Positions 19,875-28,026 of a stretch of DNA of 64,000 nt are shown here, one piece after another. Origin of the DNA: Acinetobacter soli (GTDB lineage: Bacteria > Pseudomonadota > Gammaproteobacteria > Pseudomonadales > Moraxellaceae); contig NZ_BBNM01000004.1 in assembly GCF_000760595.1 (NCBI RefSeq), positions 186,001 to 250,000 on the forward strand, in the 5' to 3' direction. The position numbers and the translations under genes were made by a program. The notes beneath the pieces were generated by a model. That model was given only the letters and a program-made list of their open reading frames with translations. It was not told where the DNA came from and ran no database searches. How positions within the stretch are numbered: position 1 is the stretch's first letter; each line of letters begins with the position of its first letter.

Positions 19875-19896
19875 TTGTGTTGAGATTGTGTGGAGA
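19875..19896 (+). promoter_or_regulatory. Candidate AdeR-binding direct repeat
   Basis: TTGTGTTGAGA (19875-19885) is immediately followed by TTGTGTGGAGA (19886-19896), two near-identical 11-bp units. From memory, A. baumannii AdeR binds a direct repeat of AAGTGTGGAG with the same 11-bp period between adeR and adeA. The site lies 66-87 bp upstream of the adeA start codon, where an activator site is expected. Confidence 0.5.
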
Positions 19897-19899
19897 GAT

Positions 19900-20270
19900 A
19901 CGTAAAGTTACAACTCGGGTATGTGGTCTACCTAAGTCTGTAAATTTATTTAATACTGCTGCTCGTGCATGAATCTTATTGACTTGGCTTTGAAAATTTC
20001 TCGCACTGAGTTTATCCCCTAGCAATTTCATGCAATATATGTTGGTTTCAACTAAACTCCACCAGTGATAGCCTGACTATTTCTTCCAAATAGTTCTTTC
20101 TAAACGCTTAACTGTTTGAAGCAACTTATTGCGTTTTAGCGAGCCCGTCTTTTTATCTTTCGATAACTTCGCATTTTATCTTGGTGGAATCACTGCTTGT
20201 GCTTGCCGGTCCACAATGTATCAAATAGATGCTGAGATACTCCTAAATTAAGCTCATCACTACAGGGCGT
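19900..20270 (-). pseudogene. Decayed IS5-family transposase (C-terminal part)
   Basis: Reading the minus strand gives a recognisable IS5-family transposase C-terminus: AVIPPR, then KKTGSLKRNKLLQTVKRL, TIWKK, SGYHWWSLVET, MKLLGDKLSARNFQSQVN, IHARAAVLNKF, and TDLGRPHTRVVT. Two in-frame stops interrupt it, after PPR and after IWKK, where the family has Lys and Trp. The N-terminal part is missing or unrecognisable, and no terminal inverted repeats or target duplications were found. It is an old relic lying between adeA and the XRE regulator. Confidence 0.75.
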
Positions 20271-20271
20271 T

Positions 20272-20385
20272 TTTAATTTTAGAAACTAAGCATTAAAAAT
20301 TTAGACGCGATAACGCTATTTTTGATGCTGTCTAACGCTTCTCATTTAAGCATTTAAATAATTTTTATAATCTCTATTTAATTTT
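20272..20385. repeat. Dispersed palindromic repeat, copy B
   Basis: This is the second copy of the 113-bp element at 9787-9899, in the same orientation. It shares the TTTAATTTTAGAAAC and AATCTCTATTTAATTTT ends. The central stem differs (AGACGCGATA against TCTAACGCTTCT) but still pairs approximately, so the structure seems better conserved than the bases. It abuts the IS5-family relic and lies downstream of the XRE gene. Confidence 0.75.
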
Positions 20386-20510
20386 AAATTTTCGGATAAT
20401 CTTGACTATTTTAGGCTCAAATGGCAGAGATATTTAAGATATAAACAATAAATGCATCAGCGTTGTTCGTAAAAGCCAAACAAATACTTCCAGTCAAAAA
20501 ATTCACGAAA

Positions 20511-21056
20511 TTAATGCGCTACATTCCTGATAAATTTAACCGTATTTAATCCTGAATTGATGTAGGTGTAATGAGTAGAGCTTGGAAATACCAAACTTTC
20601 ATTTGCTTTTAAAATATGCGCTGTATCGTTAATTTGAAGAGTAAGCTCGCCTTCCAACACCCATATCATTTCATGCCATCCATCGGCATCGGGTTCTGCT
20701 TCATACTTTTCCCCTGTACTCAAACACCATACCCACATTTCTGTCTGATGTTTTGATGGCATTGCACCCACTAAAGTTGCATAGCTCTCTGGTTGACTGC
20801 CTTTCCAAGCCAAGACATTCGTTAATTTTGGAAGATCATGAGCGTGATCACTTACAAGCGTTACAAAGTCTATTTTAAGAGCAGATGCAATTGCATCGAG
20901 CTTAGCCAAGCTAATATTCATCTGATTACTTTCCAGAGCTATCACTGTGCGCCTACTTAATCCGGCTAAATTTGCCAATTCAACCTGACTCAAGCTGGCT
21001 TTTTCTCTGAAATGCCTAATATTCTGCCCTACAAACTCTAATACCTTGTTGGTCAT
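20511..21056 (-). CDS. XRE-family regulator with C-terminal cupin domain
   Basis: The 181-residue protein has an N-terminal Cro/CI-type helix-turn-helix (residues about 10-62, SLSQVELANLAGLSRRTV) and a C-terminal cupin (about 105-178, including EMIWVLEGELTLQIN and LVFPSSTHYTYINSG). Such regulators usually sense a small ligand in the cupin barrel and control an adjacent transporter or enzyme. The EamA exporter starts 96 bp away in the opposite direction. The shared spacer has two copies of a TATATTGCACA site, which may be its operator. Confidence 0.85.
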   Translation of the reverse strand: MTNKVLEFVGQNIRHFREKASLSQVELANLAGLSRRTVIALESNQMNISLAKLDAIASALKIDFVTLVSDHAHDLPKLTNVLAWKGSQPESYATLVGAMPSKHQTEMWVWCLSTGEKYEAEPDADGWHEMIWVLEGELTLQINDTAHILKANESLVFPSSTHYTYINSGLNTVKFIRNVAH

Positions 21057-21079
21057 ATGCTATCTATTGAATGTTTTGA

Positions 21080-21131
21080 GCAGTATATTGCACAAAAAAA
21101 TAATTTAATGCAATAATGGGCAATATATTGC
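21080..21131. promoter_or_regulatory. Paired operator candidate for the XRE-cupin regulator
   Basis: GCAGTATATTGCACA starts at 21080 and GCAATATATTGCACA at 21120, 40 bp apart, in the XRE/EamA divergent spacer. The second has a perfect 12-bp palindrome (GCAATATATTGC); the first differs at one base. One copy lies near each start codon, suited to coordinated repression of both genes. Confidence 0.55.
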
Positions 21132-21152
21132 ACATTCTGTTGGTCTTTCACT

Positions 21153-22043
21153 ATGTCAATCACTTCGTCTTCAAAATTTCCTGAAATTGTATTGATCCTC
21201 ATTACAATTCTCTGGGGTGGTACTTTTTTAGCCGTACATTATGCTCTGAACTTTACTTCACCAATTTTTTTTGTAGGTACACGCTTCGGTATCGCGGCAG
21301 CTGTTCTATTTCTGGTGTCTTATCAGCAGCTCAAAAATTTCAGCCGTCAAGAAGTGATTGCCGGTTTTTTCATTGGTATCGTTATCGCCTTTTCTTATGT
21401 ATTTCAAACGGTAGGCCTGCAAACGATCACAAGTAGTGAGTCGGCATTCCTCACGGCGCTTTATGTCCCTTTTGTGCCGATATTGCTTTTTCTTTTTTTT
21501 AAAAAAGTACCTGCGTTTAATATCTGGATCGGAGTTGTACTGGCATTTTTTGGTCTGCTTTTGCTTACCGGGAATAGTATGTCTCAAATAGATTTAAGTT
21601 ACGGACAGATCATGACCATATGCAGTGCGATCGGAATTGCCATGGAGATTATTTTAATTGGATTCTTTGCGGGTAAAGTGAATTTAGGCAAGGTAACGTT
21701 TATTCAGCTTGTTGTGGCCTCCATTGCCTGTTTCGTAGCAATTCCTTTTAGCCAATCGGAATACATTCCTAATCTTTCGTGGCAGTTTATGCTGATTGTC
21801 GGTGCATTAGGATGTGCGAGCGCATTAATTCAATTCGCAATGAATTGGGCACAACGTACGGTAGATCCATCAAAAGCTGCAATTATCTATTCTGGAGAAC
21901 CTGTATGGGCTGCAATTTTTGGCCGTTTGGCTGGGGAGCGACTATCAATATTATCGATTTTTGGAGGGATTTTAGTTTTATTGGGCGTGTTAGTCAGTGA
22001 GTTAAAGTTTAAAAAATTGTGGATTTACTTTTTTAAAAGATAG
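21153..22043 (+). CDS. EamA-family (DMT) metabolite exporter
   Basis: The 296-residue membrane protein has ten predicted helices in two EamA repeats; the first starts ILWGGTFLAVHYALNF and the second has SGEPVWAAIFGRLAGER near residue 250. Family members export amino acids, nucleosides or drugs, and the substrate cannot be read from sequence. It is divergent from the XRE-cupin gene, which probably controls it. It ends in a lysine-rich tail. Confidence 0.85.
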   Translation: MSITSSSKFPEIVLILITILWGGTFLAVHYALNFTSPIFFVGTRFGIAAAVLFLVSYQQLKNFSRQEVIAGFFIGIVIAFSYVFQTVGLQTITSSESAFLTALYVPFVPILLFLFFKKVPAFNIWIGVVLAFFGLLLLTGNSMSQIDLSYGQIMTICSAIGIAMEIILIGFFAGKVNLGKVTFIQLVVASIACFVAIPFSQSEYIPNLSWQFMLIVGALGCASALIQFAMNWAQRTVDPSKAAIIYSGEPVWAAIFGRLAGERLSILSIFGGILVLLGVLVSELKFKKLWIYFFKR

Positions 22044-22451
22044 TGAAATGACGATTTCTCTTGCAATAGGCATTTAAATGATTTGAGTTCGTCAAAACAA
22101 ATCTAAATGCACCACAAAAGACTTTTGAATTTCATATAAATATTTTGTGTAAAACTATAATGGAAGTGTTTCACTTCCATTTTTCAATACTAATAAATCA
22201 ACTACTGTGAGAAAAAACCAAATACGATGAATCAGTTGGTCGTTAGAGAAATTCTTTTTGAAATGTCAGAGTCTGTCTCATACGTAATCAAAACTCATAG
22301 ATTCATATCAATTATGTTCTCTATTGTTAAAAAATAGACCAGTCGTCTTGATTTTAATCATAACTTACCTACAATCAATTTTAAGGTCATCAATCAATAT
22401 TTCTAATTTCTGTATAGAAGTGTTTCTTATGCAGAATATGGAGTTAAATCA
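22044..22451. promoter_or_regulatory. Spacer with TetR/NemR-type operator candidate
   Basis: This 408-bp spacer lies upstream of the reductase-GST-SDR operon. TAGACCAGTCGTCT at 22335-22348 contains AGAC/GTCT arms around five bases. This is similar in shape to TetR-family operators that control electrophile-reductase genes. The rest is AT-rich with no coding sequence recognised. No TetR gene is adjacent, so the repressor would be encoded elsewhere. Confidence 0.4.
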
Positions 22452-23471
22452 ATGAATAATATTACCAATCAACGTATTGTTTTAGCTGCAAGACCAGTCG
22501 GTGAACCAAAACATAGTGATTTCAAAATTGAGGAAGTTCCGGTTCCTGAGCTTAAACAAGGCGAAATCTTGTTAAAAACCGTTTATCTATCACTCGATCC
22601 GTATATGCGTGGTCGTATGAGTGATGCTCCCTCTTACGCGGCACCTGTCGAAATTGGTGGCGTAATGGTTGGTGGAACAGTGAGTCAAGTTGTTGCCACT
22701 AAAAACTCAAAGTTTAAAGAAGGTGAATGGATTCTTTCTGGAAATGGTTGGCAGGCTTACGCGATCTCAGATGGCACGGCGTGTCAAAGTTTGGGCATGC
22801 AGCCCGAACATCCTGCTTGGGCATTAGGTATTTTAGGAATGCCTGGCTTTACCGCTTATATGGGGCTTTTAGACATTGGTCAGCCTAAAGCAGGTGAAAC
22901 CTTAGTGGTTGCCGCTGCCACTGGCCCCGTAGGTGCAACAGTCGGACAGATTGGTAAACTTAAAGGTTGTCGTGTGGTCGGTGTCGCTGGCGGAGCGGAA
23001 AAATGCCGTTATGCTGTCGAAGAACTCGGTTTTGATGCATGTATTGATCATCGTGATGAAAATTTCGCAGAGAAATTAAAACAGGCTGTTCCTGATGGCA
23101 TTGATATCTATTACGAAAATGTAGGCGGAAAAGTCTTTGAGGCTGTATGGCCATTACTTAACTCGGCTGCACGTGTACCTTTGTGTGGCGTAGTTGCTCA
23201 ATATAACGCGACCGAACAAGCACAAGGGCCAGATCGCCTGCCTGGTTTTATCTCTACCCTATTAAAAAAACGAATTCGCATGCAAGGTTTCATTATTTTT
23301 GATGATTATGGTAGCCATTACCCTGAATTTAATCAGCAAATGTCTGAGTGGCTAAAAGAAGGTAAAATCAAATACAAAGAACATATGGTGCAAGGTTTAG
23401 ATAACGTGATTGACGCTTTCAATGGCATGTTAAAGGGTGAAAACTTTGGCAAAGTCGTGGTCAAACTCTAA
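22452..23471 (+). CDS. NADP-dependent medium-chain reductase (CurA/leukotriene B4 dehydrogenase type)
   Basis: The 339-residue zinc-free MDR enzyme probably reduces alpha,beta-unsaturated ketones or aldehydes with NADPH. Signatures are LSLDPYMRGRMSD near residue 50, the Rossmann motif AATGPVGATVGQIGK near residue 157, and the substrate-site stretch YYENVGGKVFEAVWPLL. The start follows TGGAG by 9 nt. It heads a three-gene run with a glutathione transferase (12-bp gap) and an SDR, a grouping that suggests electrophile detoxification. Confidence 0.88.
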   Translation: MNNITNQRIVLAARPVGEPKHSDFKIEEVPVPELKQGEILLKTVYLSLDPYMRGRMSDAPSYAAPVEIGGVMVGGTVSQVVATKNSKFKEGEWILSGNGWQAYAISDGTACQSLGMQPEHPAWALGILGMPGFTAYMGLLDIGQPKAGETLVVAAATGPVGATVGQIGKLKGCRVVGVAGGAEKCRYAVEELGFDACIDHRDENFAEKLKQAVPDGIDIYYENVGGKVFEAVWPLLNSAARVPLCGVVAQYNATEQAQGPDRLPGFISTLLKKRIRMQGFIIFDDYGSHYPEFNQQMSEWLKEGKIKYKEHMVQGLDNVIDAFNGMLKGENFGKVVVKL

Positions 23472-23483
23472 TAAGGAAGCCTT

Positions 23484-24110
23484 ATGATTACACTGCATCA
23501 TTTAGATCAATCACGTTCTTTTCGTATTTTATGGTTACTTGAAGAGATCCAACAGCCGTATCAGTTACAACGCTACTATCGTGATCTGAATACGCATTTA
23601 GCTCCAGATTCGTTAAAATCAATCCATGCTTTAGGGAAATCGCCTGTCATAGAATGGGACGGTAAAGTGATTACAGAATCTGGTGCGATTGTTGAGCTTT
23701 TAATTGCCAAACTTGCACCACATTTAGCACCCGATTCAAGTGAAGATCTCTATGCAGATTACCTGCAATGGATTCATTTTTCTGAAAGCTCTGCCATGTT
23801 GCCATTTTTGTTAAAAACATTTAATGCAATGGAAACAAAGCAAGGCACAGAATTGGTATTTTTAGAACGCTATACGCAAGTTGAGTTTGAAAAAGTATTT
23901 GGTTTCTTAGATGACTATTTGGCAGATAAAAAGTACTTTGTTGATCAGCGTTTAACTGGTGCTGACTTTATGATGGGCTTTGGATTACATGCTTTAGTTC
24001 ATCAAATGCAACAAGGTAAAAAGTATCCAAATATTCAACGCTATGTTGAGGGCTTGAGTTTACTGCCAAGCTGGCAAGCCGCGGTCAAAATCGAACAGGA
24101 AAAGTCATAA
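23484..24110 (+). CDS. Glutathione S-transferase
   Basis: The 208-residue protein has the GST N-terminal thioredoxin-like domain (HHLDQSRSFRILWLLEEI, with SPVIEWDGKVITESGAIVELL binding glutathione) and an all-helical C-terminal domain (LTGADFMMGFGL). It resembles the Gtt1/YfcG-like group. The ribosome binding site AAGGA is 6 nt before the ATG. Its stop overlaps the start of the following SDR gene by one base. Confidence 0.88.
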   Translation: MITLHHLDQSRSFRILWLLEEIQQPYQLQRYYRDLNTHLAPDSLKSIHALGKSPVIEWDGKVITESGAIVELLIAKLAPHLAPDSSEDLYADYLQWIHFSESSAMLPFLLKTFNAMETKQGTELVFLERYTQVEFEKVFGFLDDYLADKKYFVDQRLTGADFMMGFGLHALVHQMQQGKKYPNIQRYVEGLSLLPSWQAAVKIEQEKS

Positions 24111-24814
24111 TGAAAGAAAATCAGCGTGCTATTGTCGTGGGTGCTTCACGAGGAATTGGTTTAGGACTGGTTCGGGAATTACTTCTTCAGCAGTGGAGCG
24201 TTATTGCGACACTTCGAGATATAACTCGTATACCCGATGACCTCAAACAATTACTTGCAGAATATCCAGACCAACTGGAATTGGCTGAGCTAGATCTGAG
24301 TCATTTAGATACTGCCAATATGATCACCAGCAAATATTCAGAAGGTTCAATAGATCTGCTTTTAGTGTCTGCTGGTATAGCGGGGCCAGAACATCAGCGC
24401 GTCGAACAATCACAGCCAAATGAAATTGTAGACCTGTTTTGGGTTAACAGCATTGCACCTGTGACCATTGCCAGAAAATTCCTTCCACTCATGAAAGCAA
24501 ACAGCCTTATTGCATTTATGAGTTCAAGAATGGGCAGTGTTGCGCTCAATGACGATGGCAGTATGGAGTTGTATCGTGCCAGCAAGGCCGCTTTAAACAG
24601 TATCAGCCGTGGTTTTGCACAAAATGAGGCGATTCCACTGAATATCGGTGTGTTGAATTTACATCCGGGCTGGGTTCAAACAGAGATGGGCGGAAGCCAA
24701 GCGCCTGTTACGGTCAAAGAAAGTACTGCGGGACTGGTAAAGGTAATACAGGCTTCTATCGGCAGCAACCAACACAAATTTATTGATTTTCAAGGTCATG
24801 AAATGGCATGGTGA
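24110..24814 (+). CDS. Short-chain dehydrogenase/reductase
   Basis: The 234-residue SDR has the NAD(P)-binding motif GASRGIGLGL at residues 11-20. The active-site serine is in FMSSRMGS and the YxxxK pair in YRASKAALNS (about residue 153). The substrate is unknown; it resembles C-factor/YgfF-type SDRs. Its ATG shares its first A with the GST stop codon, so translation is coupled. Together with the reductase and GST it forms a stress-type operon. Confidence 0.87.
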   Translation: MKENQRAIVVGASRGIGLGLVRELLLQQWSVIATLRDITRIPDDLKQLLAEYPDQLELAELDLSHLDTANMITSKYSEGSIDLLLVSAGIAGPEHQRVEQSQPNEIVDLFWVNSIAPVTIARKFLPLMKANSLIAFMSSRMGSVALNDDGSMELYRASKAALNSISRGFAQNEAIPLNIGVLNLHPGWVQTEMGGSQAPVTVKESTAGLVKVIQASIGSNQHKFIDFQGHEMAW

Positions 24815-24923
24815 TTTGATCTTTTCAATCGCGTGATTTGAATAGGCTTGGTTACCTATCATTCAAAAGAGTGGAAAATAGGTGCAGCCCTACTCTCGAT
24901 AGGTTATGCAATAAACAAAAAAG

Positions 24924-25820
24924 CTAAACACCGTTTTGTGTTGTGATGTTCATCAACTCGTTGATATTCACTTTCACCAGATAGGGTTTAGCTTTTTTAT
25001 TCTGAATGAGTGGCTCAATATCGAGCGTTTTTAAAAATGATTGAACATCGTCGGAGGGAATTAAATCGGCAGTATATTGAACCAATATAACGCGAGACTG
25101 TGAAGGTAAAATCAGGAAAACGAGTTCATCGATATGTTGAGCAAAGCTTTGAAGTATTTGTTTCTCTGTTTTACTCAAAATTTGCTGTTTCAACTGATTC
25201 TCTTGAAAAATCTGTTCTTGAGTATAGGGCTGATTCATTAATGCTTGAGTAAATTGCTCAATTTCTATTTGATCGCTTATAAAGGGATATATTTCGATGA
25301 TCTGGACAAGCTCACTATTTTGAGGCGCTTGAACATTCTTAACATGTGATGTATCGGGATGCTTGGGCTCTAAATTTAATTGTGATAGCAAAGCGGGATC
25401 AATTTTTTCAGGATTCAACTGATATTGATCTGAAGTGACTTTAGCACGACGAATGGCTTGTTTGGCTCTAAGCTGGGCCGCCAGTAAAGGATCAATTGCT
25501 TGATTTCCCTTTGTTGCCTCATGGCTAAACTCCAGCACATTTAACTGGGCTGTTTGCCCCAAACTCTGCGTATCATACTGATCAAAAGGCGTTTCAATCA
25601 ATGTTTCTGGCATGGGTGGTATTTTTACGGCGGATTTAAAACTCAACGAATCATTTTGTCCAACAGCGCTTGTTGGCATGAAGACAACACTCATACCTTT
25701 TTTGATTTCTGGCGTTTGCTCAACTGGACGAGAAATAACAAACACGACCAATCCAATATGCAATATTGCAGTGAAAAATAAAGCAACAGGCGAAATCTTG
25801 GATTGGTCATGAAGTCTCAT
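24924..25820 (-). CDS. TonB-like membrane-anchored protein of unknown function
   Basis: The 298-residue protein starts like an energy transducer: a short cytoplasmic head, one membrane helix (residues about 12-30), then a periplasmic region. Instead of the typical Pro/Lys-rich linker and TonB C-terminal domain, the rest is Gln-rich with heptad-like stretches and ends LVKVNINELMNITT. It begins 18 bp after the TonB-dependent receptor gene on the same strand, so a receptor-specific role is likely but unproven. A 5-bp stem overlapping the stop codon plus a T run may end the transcript. Confidence 0.55.
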   Translation of the reverse strand: MRLHDQSKISPVALFFTAILHIGLVVFVISRPVEQTPEIKKGMSVVFMPTSAVGQNDSLSFKSAVKIPPMPETLIETPFDQYDTQSLGQTAQLNVLEFSHEATKGNQAIDPLLAAQLRAKQAIRRAKVTSDQYQLNPEKIDPALLSQLNLEPKHPDTSHVKNVQAPQNSELVQIIEIYPFISDQIEIEQFTQALMNQPYTQEQIFQENQLKQQILSKTEKQILQSFAQHIDELVFLILPSQSRVILVQYTADLIPSDDVQSFLKTLDIEPLIQNKKAKPYLVKVNINELMNITTQNGV

Positions 25821-25838
25821 AGCTGACTCCCCAGCGAT

Positions 25839-27956
25839 TTAAAATAAATACCTTAAAGTGAATCTTAGGTTACGCCCTTCACTCGGATGGATATGTTTAT
25901 CTGAAATTCCTTCTCTTTCAGCAGAACTAGGCGCACATGCCGCAGTATTGAAATCTTGTGTAGCACACGATGCATAGTAGTATTCGATATCATTCACCTT
26001 TTTATCCAATACATTGAGTAGTTCTATTTGTGTGAAGATATTTTTATTCAGTTGATAGCTGGCTAGTAAGTTAACGATTGTCGATGAGTCCGAGCGAACA
26101 CTGTTGTCTTCAATCAATGCTCGAGGGCCGAAATACCGTAAACGACCGCCAAAACTCCATTGGTCATTTAATTTATAACTTATACCCGCACTAAGTGTTT
26201 TTTCGATGGCTCCAGGAATAAAATAGCCCTCTTCACTACTATCTTTAAAGCGCGCTTTTGACCATGCCGCATCAATATCAATCATCACCCAATCATTGAG
26301 TTGATAAAAATTACTCAGCTCAATCCCTTGGCGTTTACTGGGCCGGCTAGGCTCAGTGGTGCCCGCATCACCAATAAACAGTAGTTCAGAGTCAGAATCC
26401 AGGCGCCATAATGCCAGTGTTGTGGTGAGGTTATCAATCAAATGTGCTCTTAAACCCAGCTCTTTATTCACTGTACGTACTAGTGGGGAAACCGAATCAA
26501 GTGGTTGTAAGTAATTTGCGTCACGCGGATCTACATTGAGCTTTGTCGTAACGCCCCTTGCATCGTTACTATGAAATCCGTAGGCATAATTGATGTAATA
26601 TTCGACATTTTTCCATGGCCCTAAAATCAAACTGAATTTCGGACTCAGAATGTGATCTGTCTTTCGGCCACTATTTTCATTTCGATCCGAATTCACATTA
26701 AAATGATAAAGATCACCACGTAAACCTATAATTGAGCGTAGCCAAGGTTGCCATGCAATCTGATTTTGCCCCCAAACGCCGAGCGTGGTTTGTTTGACAT
26801 CATCTTCACGTATTGTATTAAATCGTTGACGATTTTGAGTTTGATGTAAACCCAGACCATCAATGTCATCATAACGAAGAGATGACCCGACAATATTGAG
26901 CATTTCTTTATCGTACCATCGATCACTCCATCCCTTTTGAAACTTCAAACCCAGTAAGGTGCGCTTTTCAGCTTGTTCAAACTGATCGCCACGCAGCGGA
27001 TCATCTAAAAAGTAAGTAAAATTTGAAAAAAGATTCAGTTCACTACGGACCGCGTAGGCAGAAAACTGTGAAAACTCACGATCTGCACGCTGATTGCGAT
27101 TGAACCACAATGCTGTGCGTTTAGATTTTCCACCATCGGAAGGGTCTAGACTATCGAAACGATCAAGCTGCCCATTTTGAACCAGATGTTCAGGAATCTG
27201 ATCTGTGGCGTCCCATTTTGCTTGATAATGCTGAAGACCAAACGATGTGTTTTGATCTTCATCGCCTTTAAAATATTTTAAAAAGAGATTTTGTTTAGAC
27301 AGATTTTCAGGATTTGTCCAAGGCCCGTCACTGCTTTGATTTTCAAAGGCACCAATTAGCTCACCGTCATTTATTTTTACATGCCCAACACCTAAAAACC
27401 GTAGTAGATCATGATTACCCAATGTTACCTGTGCAAATGGACGCTCCAGCGTATGAAGGGTGTAAATTTTTGCTGTTCCAGCAGAGGCAAAATCACCATC
27501 ATCCACAGAAGTTGCACCTTTGTGATAATCAATATTGTGAATCAGTTCTGGGATTAAAAAATTTAGATCGGTATAACCTTGCCCATGCGCATGTGTCACC
27601 ATATTAAGCGGTTGACCGTCTATTGATGTGGCAAAGTCTGTACCATGATCCAGATTAAAACCGCGTAGAAAATACTGGTTCGCTTTTCCGGAACCACTGT
27701 GCTGCGTCACAATGACGCCAGGTATGGTTTCTAGTACTTCAGCCGGACGAGATAAAGGACGCGTTTCGATCTGCTCTTGTGTAATTGTTCCTTGAGATGC
27801 AGTAAACGCACCGTTTAAAGGATCTGTGTTATCGCCTGATGCCTGCATGGTAATGGTAGGTAAATTGGCAATGTATTCTCCCCCAGCCCAGACCGTTTGA
27901 CTGGTATAAAACCCCGAACTACTCAGCAGTAATACGCTTAACATTGTTTTGTTCAT
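25839..27956 (-). CDS. TonB-dependent outer-membrane receptor
   Basis: The 705-residue receptor has a signal peptide (about residues 1-24), a plug domain (TITQEQIETRPLSRPAEVLE, then IPGVIVTQHSGSGKANQYF) and a beta barrel ending in a C-terminal aromatic (FTLRYLF). The plug has MVTHAHGQGY, a His-containing loop. The late barrel carries a cysteine pair (YYASCATQDFNTAACAP). It belongs to a set of receptors without siderophore-type features, and the ligand is unknown. It follows the TPR gene and precedes the TonB-like gene in a leftward cluster that begins with the DUF4331 gene. Confidence 0.85.
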   Translation of the reverse strand: MNKTMLSVLLLSSSGFYTSQTVWAGGEYIANLPTITMQASGDNTDPLNGAFTASQGTITQEQIETRPLSRPAEVLETIPGVIVTQHSGSGKANQYFLRGFNLDHGTDFATSIDGQPLNMVTHAHGQGYTDLNFLIPELIHNIDYHKGATSVDDGDFASAGTAKIYTLHTLERPFAQVTLGNHDLLRFLGVGHVKINDGELIGAFENQSSDGPWTNPENLSKQNLFLKYFKGDEDQNTSFGLQHYQAKWDATDQIPEHLVQNGQLDRFDSLDPSDGGKSKRTALWFNRNQRADREFSQFSAYAVRSELNLFSNFTYFLDDPLRGDQFEQAEKRTLLGLKFQKGWSDRWYDKEMLNIVGSSLRYDDIDGLGLHQTQNRQRFNTIREDDVKQTTLGVWGQNQIAWQPWLRSIIGLRGDLYHFNVNSDRNENSGRKTDHILSPKFSLILGPWKNVEYYINYAYGFHSNDARGVTTKLNVDPRDANYLQPLDSVSPLVRTVNKELGLRAHLIDNLTTTLALWRLDSDSELLFIGDAGTTEPSRPSKRQGIELSNFYQLNDWVMIDIDAAWSKARFKDSSEEGYFIPGAIEKTLSAGISYKLNDQWSFGGRLRYFGPRALIEDNSVRSDSSTIVNLLASYQLNKNIFTQIELLNVLDKKVNDIEYYYASCATQDFNTAACAPSSAEREGISDKHIHPSEGRNLRFTLRYLF

Positions 27957-28026
27957 GATGTTTATCTCATTTATAAAGTCAGTTATTTTTAAGTTTTTAT
28001 AGGCTGGTTCAGTTTAAATTTTCACA

